In this document: positions 8,062 to 16,515 of the stretch, piece by piece | Numbering within the stretch: the first letter of the stretch is position 1 | Layout of the letters: every line of letters starts with the position of its first letter | Source: Planctomycetota bacterium | GTDB taxonomy: Bacteria; Planctomycetota; Phycisphaerae; Phycisphaerales; UBA1924 | Direction: 5' to 3' | NCBI GenBank assembly: GCA_023432465.1 | Contig: JAEYUO010000077.1 | Location: forward strand, 1-45,075 | Length of the DNA stretch: 45,075 nt | The notes under the pieces: generated by a model | Databases searched by the model: none | Told to the model about the DNA's origin: nothing | What the model saw: the letters and a program-made list of their open reading frames with translations, nothing else | Position numbers and translations under genes: made by a program

Positions 8062-9288
8062 CTATCGCGCTGCGCCCGACTGGATCGCGGCGATCTTCAT
8101 CGGCAGGCCGAACAGATCGATGAACCCGCGGGCGGCGGTGATGTCGTACCCCTCCATCGCAAAGCCCGCGAGCTTGGTGTCGTACAGCGACTTCTCCGCG
8201 GTCGCCGAGACCGCTGTCGCGCGGCCCTTGTACAGGTCCACCGTGACCTGGCCCGTGACCGTGCGCTGGGTGTGGTCGATGAACGCCTGCATCGCCTCAC
8301 GCAGCGGGTGAAACCACTGGCCGTAGTACACCAGCTCGGCGTAGCGGATCGCGACCTGCTGCTTGAAGTGCAGCGTGTCACGCTCGATGCAGAGCTGCTC
8401 GAGGCACTTGTGCGCCTCGTAGAGGATCGTGCCGCCCGGGGTTTCATACGCCCCGCGGGACTTCATCCCCACCAGCCGGTTCTCGACCATGACGACCTGC
8501 CCGACCGCGTGGCGGCCGCCCAGCTCGTTGAGCGTCTCGATGATCGCCTCGCCCCGCATCTCCTTGCCGTTCACGGCGACGGGGTTACCCTGCCGGAACG
8601 AAACCGTGACGGTCTCGGCCTTGTCGGGCGCCTTGTGCGGCGGCACGGTCATCAGCCAGACATCATCGCTCACGCGCTGATCGGGGTGCTCGATCTCCGC
8701 GCCCTCGTGCGAGCAGTGCCACAGGTTGCGGTCGCGTGAATAGATCTTCTTCTTCGTCTGCGCGATCGGAACGCCCTTCTTCTGCGCATACTCCACCGCG
8801 GCCTCGCGGCTGGTCAGTTCGAACGAGCGGTCCTTCCAGGGCGCGATGATCTGCAGGTCCGGCCCCATCGCCATGTACGTCAGCTCGAACCGCACCTGGT
8901 CGTTCCCCTTGCCCGTCGCGCCGTGACCGACGGCATCGGCCCCGGTCTTGCGGGCCGCGGCGACCTGCCCCTTGGCAATCAACGGCCGCGCGATGCTCGT
9001 GCCGAGCAGGTAGTCGTGCTCATAGAGCGCGTGCGCCCGCAGCATCGGTAAGCAGTACTGCTCCGCAAACTCGCGGCGCAGGTCTTCGACGATCACCTCG
9101 TCGGCCCCGCTGTTGCGGGCCTTGTCCTCGATTCCCTCCAACTCGCCCTTCCCCTGCCCGAGGTCCGCGGCATACGCCACCAGCTTCACGCCGGGGTAGC
9201 GGTCCTTGAGCCACGGCAGAATGACCGAGGTGTCGAGGCCGCCGGAATAGGCAAGGACGATCTTGCGGGGCGATGCGGGTGTGCTCAT
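8062..9288 (-). CDS. argG: Argininosuccinate synthase
   Basis: The 408-aa protein has the N-type ATP pyrophosphatase P-loop AYSGGLDTS near residue 13, then LGQG, LLGTSIARPLIAK, GHGATGKGNDQVRFE and NPVAVNGK. These cover the ATP, citrulline and aspartate sites of ArgG. It joins citrulline and aspartate to argininosuccinate, the penultimate step of arginine synthesis; argH lies 28 kb away in this window. The length is normal for the family. The ATG at 9288 is preferred to the GTG at 9306 because conserved sequence begins about ten residues after it. A candidate promoter with an inverted repeat lies 58 nt upstream. Confidence 0.97.
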   Translation of the reverse strand: MSTPASPRKIVLAYSGGLDTSVILPWLKDRYPGVKLVAYAADLGQGKGELEGIEDKARNSGADEVIVEDLRREFAEQYCLPMLRAHALYEHDYLLGTSIARPLIAKGQVAAARKTGADAVGHGATGKGNDQVRFELTYMAMGPDLQIIAPWKDRSFELTSREAAVEYAQKKGVPIAQTKKKIYSRDRNLWHCSHEGAEIEHPDQRVSDDVWLMTVPPHKAPDKAETVTVSFRQGNPVAVNGKEMRGEAIIETLNELGGRHAVGQVVMVENRLVGMKSRGAYETPGGTILYEAHKCLEQLCIERDTLHFKQQVAIRYAELVYYGQWFHPLREAMQAFIDHTQRTVTGQVTVDLYKGRATAVSATAEKSLYDTKLAGFAMEGYDITAARGFIDLFGLPMKIAAIQSGAAR

Positions 9289-9345
9289 GGAACAGGGTCC
9301 GTACATGCTGGGATGACGCGTGCCGGTCGCTCGCGGACCGGCGAA

Positions 9346-9362
9346 CCCGCAAGGGTAGCGGG
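9346..9362 (-). promoter_or_regulatory. Inverted repeat around a TACCCT box upstream of argG
   Basis: CCCGC - 7 nt - GCGGG is a perfect inverted repeat. Read on the minus strand, its spacer contains TACCCT (9352-9357), a -10-like box of the same form as others in the window. It could be the argG promoter with an overlapping operator. No ARG-box consensus is recognised. Confidence 0.3.
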
Positions 9363-9484
9363 GAGTTCTCGCAGTTCCGGGACCAGACAGCTTGCAAACT
9401 CCGGACTGAAGGTCACATTAAGGCGTTCCCTTCCCCGCTCGCCCGGGTAGCCGGTCGGAGTCGGGGGGCCATTAATCACCGTTT

Positions 9485-9506
9485 CCCGGACAGAAGCCGG
9501 TCCGGG
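9485..9506 (+). promoter_or_regulatory. 7-bp inverted repeat in the leader of the EEP nuclease gene
   Basis: CCCGGAC - 8 nt - GTCCGGG ends 30 nt before the ATG at 9537. It could be an operator or an mRNA hairpin. No regulator is known, and a chance occurrence in GC-rich DNA is possible. Confidence 0.3.
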
Positions 9507-9536
9507 CTGCTTGTCCGATCGATATCAGGAGTTGTG

Positions 9537-11081
9537 ATGCGTCCAGCCCGCACCATGTTCGTCGGGTCCGTTGCGATCGGCCTTGCCGGGGTCGCGATGG
9601 CGCAGGTCCGCGTCGGCACGTGGAACCTGACCGACTACACCGGGCAGGCGGGGCGCTCCGCCGCATTCCAGGTCGCCATCTTTGACGAGTATCAGGGGCG
9701 GTCGTTTGCGCCCGATGTCCTGATCGTGCAGGAGATCAGCAGCGACGCCGCGACAAGCACGTTTCGTGCTCTGCTCAACGCCGCGGCGGGCAGCCCGGGG
9801 GATTATCTCTCGGCGCCGTTCGTGAACGGGCCCAACACCGACAGCGCGTGCTTCTACCGCTCCTCGCGGTTCACGCTGCTCGCGACGGAGGTCGCCGTCT
9901 CGGCGAGCACCACCAACTCCACCCGGAACGTGATGCGGTATCGCTTCCGCCTGGCGGGGCACACCTCGAACGATGCCTCGTTCTATCTCTACAGCGCGCA
10001 CCTGAAGGCGAGCGACACGGGCGCCGATGCGGCACGTCGCGGCGAGGAAGCGGAGTTGATCCGTCAGACGCTCGATGCCCTCCCCGCCGGCACACGCTCG
10101 ATCGTCGGTGGCGACTTCAACCTGTACACGCACAACGAAGCCGCCTGGACCAACTTCCTCGCGCCGGGGAACGGCAGGCTCTACGACCCGATCAACCGCT
10201 CCGGCGTGTGGAGCGACAACTCGTCGTTCGCGGTCGTGCACACGCAGTCGCCCGCGGGAGGCTCTTCGGGCGGCATGGATGACCGTTTCGACTTCCTGAT
10301 GGTCTCCGATGCGATCTCGCAGGGCCAGGGCCTGGCCTATGTCGGCAACCGCAACATCGCCTACGGCTCGGTGTGGAACGACCCGAACCATTCATACCGG
10401 GCCTGGGGGAACGACGGCTTCTCGTTCAATCAGGCAATGCGCGTTGCCAACAACACGATGGTCGGCCCGGTGATCGCGCAGGCGATCGTGGATCACTACG
10501 CGGGAACCTCCTCGCCGCCGCACCTGCCGGTCTTCCTGGACCTGCAGGTCCCGGCGCGGGCCTTGGTCAGCACGCTCACGCTCGACTTCGGCACCGTCAC
10601 CCAGGGCTCGGTCGCCCAGCTCCCCATCGTCGTCACCAACGTCGCCGATGTCCCGTTCTGGAGCAAGGATGGGACAGGGTCGGGGATCGACAATCTGACC
10701 TACGGCTTCGCGGCCGGGCCGGGCTTCAGCGCACCCGCCGGAATCTTCGAGGAGCCCGCGAACGCGGGCGTGCCCGCGGGCATTACCCATCATATCTCGA
10801 TGGACACCGGCACGATCGGCGTTCGCGCCGGGACGCTGGTGATCGCGACCGACGATCCGGAGAACCCTTCGGTCATCGTGAACCTTTCCGGCACCATCAT
10901 CACGCCGTTTGATTACGATGTGAACAACGACGGCGCGGTCGATATCGAGGACCTCTACGCCTGGCACGTGCAGGCGACCGATGTGGATGGGAACGGCGTG
11001 ATCAACAACGCCGACCGCGCTGCGCTGCTCTACGAGTTGCGGCGATTGGAACTCAATGACGTGACATCCGGCCGCCGGTGA
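9537..11081 (+). CDS. Secreted endonuclease/exonuclease/phosphatase-family protein with dockerin-like C-terminus
   Basis: The 514-aa product has a signal peptide ending near VAMAQ. The EEP (DNase I-like) domain spans about 24-340, with GTWNLT, a metal-binding Glu in VQEI, YSAHLKAS, GGDFN (about 191) and DDRFDFLMVSD. A beta-sandwich of the choice-of-anchor type follows (about 345-455). The C-terminus (about 459-505) has two EF-hand-like loops, DVNNDGAVDIEDL and DVDGNGVINNADR, i.e. a dockerin-type module. The final EEP motif, normally SDH, reads PPH near residues 327-329: the catalytic His is kept but the Asp that orients it is missing. Activity is therefore uncertain. The ATG at 9537 has AGGAG 5 nt upstream. 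The stop codon TGA lies in the loop of a 6-bp stem (11073-11087). Confidence 0.87.
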   Translation: MRPARTMFVGSVAIGLAGVAMAQVRVGTWNLTDYTGQAGRSAAFQVAIFDEYQGRSFAPDVLIVQEISSDAATSTFRALLNAAAGSPGDYLSAPFVNGPNTDSACFYRSSRFTLLATEVAVSASTTNSTRNVMRYRFRLAGHTSNDASFYLYSAHLKASDTGADAARRGEEAELIRQTLDALPAGTRSIVGGDFNLYTHNEAAWTNFLAPGNGRLYDPINRSGVWSDNSSFAVVHTQSPAGGSSGGMDDRFDFLMVSDAISQGQGLAYVGNRNIAYGSVWNDPNHSYRAWGNDGFSFNQAMRVANNTMVGPVIAQAIVDHYAGTSSPPHLPVFLDLQVPARALVSTLTLDFGTVTQGSVAQLPIVVTNVADVPFWSKDGTGSGIDNLTYGFAAGPGFSAPAGIFEEPANAGVPAGITHHISMDTGTIGVRAGTLVIATDDPENPSVIVNLSGTIITPFDYDVNNDGAVDIEDLYAWHVQATDVDGNGVINNADRAALLYELRRLELNDVTSGRR

Positions 11082-11223
11082 CCGGCGCTGCGCGGGTCCG
11101 GATCGCGCCACCTGTTTTCGGGCGATCGGCTGCCTGCCTTGGGAATTCCCCGGATGGAGCGGGCTATTCGCAGGCGGGGCGGCTTTCGGTCCCCGCGCCC
11201 CCCAAATGGCGGCGGAATTGTGC

Positions 11224-11229
11224 TACGCT
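11224..11229 (+). promoter_or_regulatory. TACGCT -10-like box upstream of the desaturase gene
   Basis: TACGCT in the context GCTACGCT resembles the boxes before mntR and the FIST gene, but here it lies 65 nt before the ATG at 11295, so the desaturase mRNA would have a leader. The rest of the 213-bp gap (11082-11294) shows nothing else recognisable. Confidence 0.35.
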
Positions 11230-11294
11230 TGGCCCACGGAGGCGAGCGCACGAGGCGCTGTCGGGCCGACCGTCATGGATGTTGAGCAAAGAGC

Positions 11295-12296
11295 ATGACG
11301 CAGATCTCTCCCCCCTTGCCGCGAGCCGCACAACTCTCGCTCGAACTAGAACAGCCGATCGAGGTGACCATCGAAGAACCCGAGGCGATGGAGTTCGTCT
11401 CGCCCTCGCTTCGCGTTGCGAACTTTCTGGCGATCACGCTCCCGTTCGCCGGTCTGCTCGCGGCGATCGTGATGCTCTGGGGCGTCGCCTTCAACTGGGT
11501 GTACCTCGCGATGTTCCTGGGCGGCTACGTGCTCACCGGGCTGGGCATCACGATCGGGTTCCATCGCTATTTCACGCACAAGTCGTTCGAGGCGCCGCGC
11601 TTCGTGCAGGCCACGCTGGGCATCCTGGGGTCGATGGCGCTGGAGGGGCCGCTGCTCACCTGGGCCGCGACGCACCGCGTGCACCATCAGCACTCCGACC
11701 GCCACGACGATCCGCACTCTCCCCACACGCACGGCGAGGGCTTCAAGGGGTTCTTTCAGGGCCTCATCCATTCGCACTTCGGCTGGCTGTTCGTGCGCGA
11801 GCCGGAGAACCTTGAGAAGTATGTCCCCGACCTGCAGAAGGACCCGCTCGTCCGGTTCATCAGCAAGACGTTCTTTGTGTGGACGCTGCTTGGCCTGATC
11901 ATCCCCGCGGCGATCGGCGGCCTTGTCACCGGGACGTGGATGGGCGTGCTCCTGGGCTTCCTCTGGGGCGGCTTGGCCCGCATCTTCCTGGTCCACCATG
12001 TCACGTGGAGCGTGAACTCCGTCTGCCACCTCTGGGGCTCGCGTCCTTTCCGCAGCCACGACCACAGCCGCAACAACGCGCTCTTCGGCATCCTCGCCTT
12101 CGGCGAGGGATGGCACAACAACCACCACGCCTTCCCCGCCTCCGCCAAGCACGGCCTGCGGCCCTGGCAGTTTGACCTGAGCTACACGGTGATCCGCGCG
12201 CTCGAACTCGTCGGCCTGGCGCGGGATGTGCGTGTGCCCACGCCGGAGCGTCAGGAAGCCAAGCTCGCCCGGACCCCAAGCAAACCCGCGAAGTGA
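11295..12296 (+). CDS. Membrane fatty-acid (acyl-CoA / acyl-lipid delta-9) desaturase
   Basis: The 333-aa integral membrane protein has the three histidine boxes of the desaturase superfamily: HRYFTH near 90, HRVHHQH near 127 and WHNNHH near 273. About four transmembrane helices lie around 48-85 and 195-235, and a hydrophilic N-terminal tail of about 40 residues precedes them. Box order and spacing match stearoyl-CoA/DesC-type delta-9 desaturases, which insert a cis double bond into C16-C18 acyl chains with a di-iron centre and set membrane fluidity. An in-frame TGA 12 nt upstream fixes the start at 11295. No electron-donor gene (ferredoxin, rubredoxin) lies nearby. The gene is convergent with the metal transporter operon, with a 1-nt gap. 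Confidence 0.93.
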   Translation: MTQISPPLPRAAQLSLELEQPIEVTIEEPEAMEFVSPSLRVANFLAITLPFAGLLAAIVMLWGVAFNWVYLAMFLGGYVLTGLGITIGFHRYFTHKSFEAPRFVQATLGILGSMALEGPLLTWAATHRVHHQHSDRHDDPHSPHTHGEGFKGFFQGLIHSHFGWLFVREPENLEKYVPDLQKDPLVRFISKTFFVWTLLGLIIPAAIGGLVTGTWMGVLLGFLWGGLARIFLVHHVTWSVNSVCHLWGSRPFRSHDHSRNNALFGILAFGEGWHNNHHAFPASAKHGLRPWQFDLSYTVIRALELVGLARDVRVPTPERQEAKLARTPSKPAK

Positions 12297-12297
12297 T

Positions 12298-13599
12298 TCA
12301 CGGCGACGGGATCGACTTGCCGTGCGGGTCGGGCTGGTCGCCGATCTCCGCCGCCAGCTTGGACTGAATCTCCCCGCCCAGGAAGTGCTCGATCCGCTCC
12401 GACGGTTCGTGCAGGTGATCCAGCGGCAATGGGATGTTCTGCGACAGGTACGTTTCCCAGAGCCGGTGCGCGCGGATGATCTTCGCGGCGGTCTCGACAC
12501 CCCGGCCGGAGAGTGAAAGCTCATCCGCCGCGGACCTTTCGACCAGGCCTTGTGCGCGGAGTTGAGCCGTCGCGATCCTCGCCCGCAGCGGCGTCGCCAC
12601 CGAGCGCAGCACCTGCTCTGTCGGCAGGCCGCGGTGGGCCGGGCTGTCCGCGCTCTCGTGCAGGCGATACAGCAGCCCCAGCACATCCTCGCGGGCGATC
12701 CGCAGCGACAACCGCGTGCCCCGGATGATCCGGGCGGCCACGCCGTAGCGAGGCGCGAGCAGAGCAGCCACGGCAAACTGCGCTCCGGCCGCCACCGAGA
12801 TCATCCCCGGCGTCGAAGCATTGAAGTGGATCGCGCCGAGGCAGCCGATGATCGCGGCGGTCGCGCCGAGCACCCCGCTCAGGATCACCATGATCCCCAG
12901 CCGATCGGTCAGCATCTGCGCGGTCGCCCCGGGCGCGACGAGCATCGCGATGACGAGGATCGAGCCGACGGCCTCAAACGAGATCACCGTGGTCGCGGCA
13001 ACGCTGGTGAGCAGAATGAACTGCACCGCCGCCGCGCTCAGCCCCATCGCGCTGGCAAGGCCGGGATCAAACGACGTCAGACGCAGCTCCTTGAACAGCA
13101 GCGCAATGAGGCCGAGGTTCACGCCCATGAGGCCCAGTTGCCACAGCAGGGCGTGGGGCACCCTCAGGCCCGTGCCCGGGACCGGCACCATGTTGATCCA
13201 CACATCGTCAAGCAGCCCGTAGAGCACGCAGCCGGGGTCGAGGTCGATGCTCTGCGCAACCCAGGTGATGAGCAGCACGCCGATCGCAAACAGCGCGGTG
13301 AAGACGATCCCCAGCGACGCATCTTCGGGAACGCGGCCGAGCCTGCGGACGCCCGAAGTGAGCGCGGCGGTGAGCAGCCCGACGGCCAGCGCGCCCACGA
13401 GCATCGCCCCGGGCGAGCGCGAGCCGGTGATGATGAACGCCAGCGCCAGCCCGGGGAGGATCGAGTGCGAGATCGCATCGCCCAGCAGCGACATGCGGCG
13501 CAGCACCAGGAAGCATCCGATCGTGCCGCAGGAGATGCAGCAGCAGACGGCCACGGCCATCACCCACAGGTTCTCAGCGGTCAGCATCGCGATCGTCAT
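12298..13599 (-). CDS. Metal ABC transporter permease fused to a DtxR-like repressor domain
   Basis: This 433-aa protein is bipartite. Residues 1 to about 285 form an ABC-3 (TroC/ZnuB/MntB-type) permease with about eight hydrophobic helices and the GDAISHSILPG coupling block. From about residue 300 it becomes soluble and matches a DtxR/MntR winged helix (VLGLLYRLHE ... LVERS...LSLSGRG) plus the metal-binding dimerisation part: HRLWETYL, DHLHEPSERIEHFL and DPHGKSIP, with the usual His/Glu ligands. Chlamydial YtgC(R), another PVC-superphylum protein, has this architecture, and its repressor half is released by proteolysis; some Bacillus-type MntC permeases are also of this length. The ATG at 13599 overlaps the preceding permease stop by 4 nt. 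It is the last gene of the importer operon. The domain assignment is strong; a regulatory role here is inference. Confidence 0.88.
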   Translation of the reverse strand: MTIAMLTAENLWVMAVAVCCCISCGTIGCFLVLRRMSLLGDAISHSILPGLALAFIITGSRSPGAMLVGALAVGLLTAALTSGVRRLGRVPEDASLGIVFTALFAIGVLLITWVAQSIDLDPGCVLYGLLDDVWINMVPVPGTGLRVPHALLWQLGLMGVNLGLIALLFKELRLTSFDPGLASAMGLSAAAVQFILLTSVAATTVISFEAVGSILVIAMLVAPGATAQMLTDRLGIMVILSGVLGATAAIIGCLGAIHFNASTPGMISVAAGAQFAVAALLAPRYGVAARIIRGTRLSLRIAREDVLGLLYRLHESADSPAHRGLPTEQVLRSVATPLRARIATAQLRAQGLVERSAADELSLSGRGVETAAKIIRAHRLWETYLSQNIPLPLDHLHEPSERIEHFLGGEIQSKLAAEIGDQPDPHGKSIPSP

Positions 13600-14525
13600 G
13601 GCGGGGTGATCTCCACGCGCCCCGCTCGGAGCCGGGCGATCAGGCCCCGCCTCGGAGCGACGATCGCGCTCACGGCGAACACGCCCGCCGCGCACAGCAC
13701 GATGAGCGGCCCCGTGGGCCACCCGCGGGAGAGCGTGCCCGGCGGCGAGGGCAGCGTCGCGCTCAGCGAAGCGCCGAGCACCGCCGCCCCAAGGCCGAAC
13801 AGCCCCGCCAGCAGCAGCATGATGCCCAGCCGATCCGTCCAGCAGCGTGCTGCGGCACCGGGGATGATCAGCAGCGCGACGATCAGCACCACGCCCACCG
13901 CGGGCAGTCCGGCGACCGTGCAGATGCACACCATGCCCATGATGAGCAGGTCCAGCCAGCCGGTTGGCCAGCCCTGTGACTGGGCGAACTCTTCATCGAA
14001 CGTCAGTGCCTTGAGCTCCTTGTAGAGCACCGACACAACCAGCAGCATCCCGGCCGCAACGAGCAGGATCACCCTCGCATCCCCCGCGATCATGCTCGCC
14101 GCCTTGCCGAAGATGAAGCCGTCAAGTCCCGCGGCCGCGCCCCCGGGCCGGTTCTGGATGATGCTCTGCCACACAATCCCCAGCCCGAAGAACGAGCCGA
14201 TGATCATCGCGATCGCGGCATCTTCCTTCACGCGGGTGAACGTCCGGATGGCCGAGATCGTCGCGGCGGCGAGCACGCCAAAGACCAATGCCCCGAGCAT
14301 GAACGCCGCGAAGCTGCGCTCGCCGACGATGAAGAACGCGGCACACACACCCGGGAGCGATGCATGGGCGATGGCATCGCCGACGAGCGCACGTTTGCGG
14401 AGCGTGGCAAAGCACCCGACGACCCCGGCGGCGAGCCCCAGCGCGCCGACCCCGAGCAGCACGGTGCGGGTGTTCGCATCCTGCAACGAGAGCAGCCGCG
14501 CGAGATCAGCGAGGAAGGTGTTCAC
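13596..14525 (-). CDS. Metal (Mn/Fe/Zn) ABC transporter permease
   Basis: The 309-aa polytopic inner-membrane protein of the ABC-3 family has about eight to nine transmembrane helices, the motif GDAIAHASLPGV near residue 50 that contacts the ATPase, and a second conserved block ALLIIPGAAAR near 230. It would form the translocation pore as a heterodimer with the permease encoded directly downstream. The GTG start at 14525 overlaps the ATPase stop (GTGA), so the two genes are translationally coupled. An N-terminal soluble segment of about 20 residues precedes the first helix. The metal is inferred from the linked MntR to be manganese, but iron or zinc cannot be excluded from the permease sequence. 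Confidence 0.93.
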   Translation of the reverse strand: MNTFLADLARLLSLQDANTRTVLLGVGALGLAAGVVGCFATLRKRALVGDAIAHASLPGVCAAFFIVGERSFAAFMLGALVFGVLAAATISAIRTFTRVKEDAAIAMIIGSFFGLGIVWQSIIQNRPGGAAAGLDGFIFGKAASMIAGDARVILLVAAGMLLVVSVLYKELKALTFDEEFAQSQGWPTGWLDLLIMGMVCICTVAGLPAVGVVLIVALLIIPGAAARCWTDRLGIMLLLAGLFGLGAAVLGASLSATLPSPPGTLSRGWPTGPLIVLCAAGVFAVSAIVAPRRGLIARLRAGRVEITPP

Positions 14526-15385
14526 GGTGCGGTGGGGGAGGCGCTGGGGCCGGCCTGCCGAACGGCCTGCGCGGCCTCTTCAAGCAGTGTCAGCCGGCCG
14601 CCGTACGTGCGCTGCAGATTGCTGTGGGTGAAGGCCTCGTGGGTCGGCCCGGAGGCCACAAGCCGGGTATTCAACAACACGACATGATCGAAGTACTCGT
14701 CAACGCTCTGCAGGTCATGGTGGACCGCGACGACCGTGCGGCCGGCAGCGCGAAGCTCGCGCAGCACCTGGAAGATCGCCTGCTCGGTCGCTGCATCCAC
14801 CCCGGCGAACGGCTCATCCATCAGGTACAGCCGCGCATCCTGCATCAACGCACGCGCCAGGAACACACGCTGCTGTTGCCCTCCGGAGAGTTGACCGATC
14901 TGCCGGGTCGCAAAGTCCGCCATGCCGACCCGGGCCAGGCACTCGATCGCACGTGCCCGGTCTGTACGCGAGGGGCGGCGGAGCCACCCGAGCCGGCCGT
15001 AGCACCCCATCAGCACCACGCCCTGCGCATCGATCGGGAAGTCCCAATCGACCGACTCGCGCTGCGGGACATACCCGATCAGCGAGCGGGCCTCTCGGAG
15101 CGTGCGGCCGAAGATGCGGACGTGTCCGGAAGCCACAGGCACTAGGCCCAGGATCGCCCGCAGCAGCGTGGACTTGCCCGCGCCGTTGGGGCCGATGATC
15201 GCCACCAGCTTGTTCGCGGGGATGGAGACATCGATGTCCCAGAGTACCGGCTTGCGGTGATACGCCACCGTCACATCATGGACTTCAATGGCGATCTCTG
15301 TCGGTGAATCCGAGGGTGGCGCACCCGTCCTCGGGGCGGTAACCGCCGCGGCTTGGTCCTGGGGGCCTTTCATCGTGTCTCTCAT
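14522..15385 (-). CDS. Metal ABC transporter ATP-binding protein
   Basis: The 287-aa cytoplasmic ATPase has Walker A GPNGAGKST (about 68), a Q-loop near YVPQRESVDWDFP, signature LSGGQQQR (about 170), Walker B LYLMDEPFAGVD and the H-loop in VAVHHDLQ. The sequence QRESVDWDFP after the Q-loop is characteristic of Mn/Zn/Fe (TroB/MntB/ZnuC) importers. It has an N-terminal extension of about 33 residues, rich in Ala, Pro and Thr, that standard members lack. The ATG at 15385 overlaps the stop of the binding-protein gene (ATGA); a second ATG four codons in is possible. It powers import through the two permeases downstream. Confidence 0.95.
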   Translation of the reverse strand: MRDTMKGPQDQAAAVTAPRTGAPPSDSPTEIAIEVHDVTVAYHRKPVLWDIDVSIPANKLVAIIGPNGAGKSTLLRAILGLVPVASGHVRIFGRTLREARSLIGYVPQRESVDWDFPIDAQGVVLMGCYGRLGWLRRPSRTDRARAIECLARVGMADFATRQIGQLSGGQQQRVFLARALMQDARLYLMDEPFAGVDAATEQAIFQVLRELRAAGRTVVAVHHDLQSVDEYFDHVVLLNTRLVASGPTHEAFTHSNLQRTYGGRLTLLEEAAQAVRQAGPSASPTAP

Positions 15386-16416
15386 TGCGCCTCGCCCTCG
15401 TTGCCGGATGCGGGGGACGTTGACGGTGCGGTCGCGGCCGAGCCCGTCGCGCCGGGGGGAGCAAGCGCCTCCACAATCGTGCCGACATTGTGGCGGACCA
15501 TGCCGATGTACGTCGCGGCGGGCGAGCCGGCGTTTCCCAGCGCATCGCTGTATAACTCGCCGCCGATGACCACGGCATGGCCCCGGGCTTTGCAGCCCTC
15601 CACCAGGGCATCCATCGTGCGACGGGGAACCGTGGACTCGATGAACACCGCGGGGATGCGGCGATCGACGAGCGTGTCGACAAGCGTGTTGATCTGCTTC
15701 AGACTGCCCTCTGAATCTGTCGAGATGCCCTGGATAGCCATGACCTCGATGCCGTACGCGCTTCCGAAGTAGCCAAACGCGTCGTGTGCGGTGACCAGTA
15801 CGCGCCTGTCCGCCGGGATCCGCGCGATCTCCGCTGCGCAGTGCTCGTGCAGTGCACGCAGCTCTGCCAGGTGCGATGTCGCGTTGGCGGAATAGGCATC
15901 CGCATTGGCCGGGTCTGCCGCCGCCATCGCGTCGCGCGTCCGCTCGACGACCTTCATCCACAGCTCGACATCGAACCAGATGTGCGGGTCAAAGTGCCCG
16001 TCGAACTCCGGTGGTTCACGCAGCAGGGACTCGTCGATGGAGTCGGTCACCTGCACCGTGGTCTTGCTCGCGGCCAGCCGCACAAGCGAGTCGGCGAGCC
16101 GCCCCTCCAGATGCAGCCCGTTGTAGAGGATCAGGTCTGCCTCCTGGAGCGTGCGCATGTCCCCCGGGGTAGCTTTGTACAGATGCGGATCAACGCCGGG
16201 TCCCATCAGCGCCGTCACGCTCGCGCGGTCCCCCGCGATGTTCCTCGCCGCATCGGCGATCATCCCTGTCGTCGCGACGACCTTGAGCGGCCCGCTCCGC
16301 CCGCCCTTGGGGGCAGCGGAAGTGGTCGTGGCGGGGTCGGTGCCGCACGCCGCGGCGAGAATCGCGAACGCCAACGCGATGGCGAGAACAGGGACGTGTC
16401 TGCTCAGGATGCTCAT
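15382..16416 (-). CDS. Metal ABC transporter solute-binding lipoprotein (TroA/MntA/PsaA type)
   Basis: The 344-aa product starts with a lipoprotein signal (lipobox LAAACG, Cys near 25) and has a TroA-like fold. Metal ligands expected for the family are visible: His in GVDPHLY, His in FDPHIWFD, Glu in FIEST and Asp in GELYSDALG. The block SPAATYIGMVRHN near the C-terminus is typical of Mn/Fe-binding members. There is no long His-rich loop of the ZnuA kind, which favours Mn or Fe over Zn. It ends in a low-complexity Ala/Ser/Thr/Pro tail. The ATG at 16416 is preferred over 16458 because a GAGG lies upstream and the signal peptide follows at once. First gene of the importer operon, divergent from mntR. 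Confidence 0.92.
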   Translation of the reverse strand: MSILSRHVPVLAIALAFAILAAACGTDPATTTSAAPKGGRSGPLKVVATTGMIADAARNIAGDRASVTALMGPGVDPHLYKATPGDMRTLQEADLILYNGLHLEGRLADSLVRLAASKTTVQVTDSIDESLLREPPEFDGHFDPHIWFDVELWMKVVERTRDAMAAADPANADAYSANATSHLAELRALHEHCAAEIARIPADRRVLVTAHDAFGYFGSAYGIEVMAIQGISTDSEGSLKQINTLVDTLVDRRIPAVFIESTVPRRTMDALVEGCKARGHAVVIGGELYSDALGNAGSPAATYIGMVRHNVGTIVEALAPPGATGSAATAPSTSPASGNEGEAQ

Positions 16417-16448
16417 GCGGGGACCTCGGGTGGAAGCGTGGGCCAGAA

Positions 16449-16468
16449 GTTGTATCACGCGCTACAAC
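16449..16468. promoter_or_regulatory. Inverted repeat 1: candidate MntR operator at the importer transcription start
   Basis: GTTGTA - 8 nt - TACAAC is a perfect 6-8-6 inverted repeat in the 113-bp region between the divergent binding-protein and mntR starts. It would overlap the transcription start predicted for the importer operon. The half-sites are not the Escherichia coli MntR-box sequence. The position and the second repeat with identical geometry are the reasons for proposing it. Confidence 0.55.
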
Positions 16469-16470
16469 CA

Positions 16471-16499
16471 AGGATACCATCCGGTGTGGCATTGGGCAA
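16471..16499 (-). promoter_or_regulatory. Sigma-70-like promoter of the metal importer operon
   Basis: Read on the minus strand: TTGCCC (16494-16499), 17-nt spacer, TATCCT (16471-16476). This is the best two-element promoter in the window. Inverted repeat 2 overlaps the -35 and inverted repeat 1 covers the expected start site, which suits repression. Confidence 0.6.
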
Positions 16500-16515
16500 A
16501 CTTTGTGCCGTTTGC
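16496..16515. promoter_or_regulatory. Inverted repeat 2: candidate MntR operator between the divergent promoters
   Basis: GCAAAC - 8 nt - GTTTGC has the same 6-8-6 geometry as inverted repeat 1 and sits 47 bp (centre to centre) from it. It abuts the TACACT -10 box of mntR and overlaps the -35 of the importer, so one bound dimer could affect both promoters. The half-sites differ from those of repeat 1, which weakens the case for a single shared regulator. Confidence 0.5.

Noticed and set aside
12550..14025. 491-aa open frame antisense to the permease genes
   Set aside because: It crosses the 4-nt overlap of two clear permeases and consists of low-complexity Arg/His/Asp sequence.
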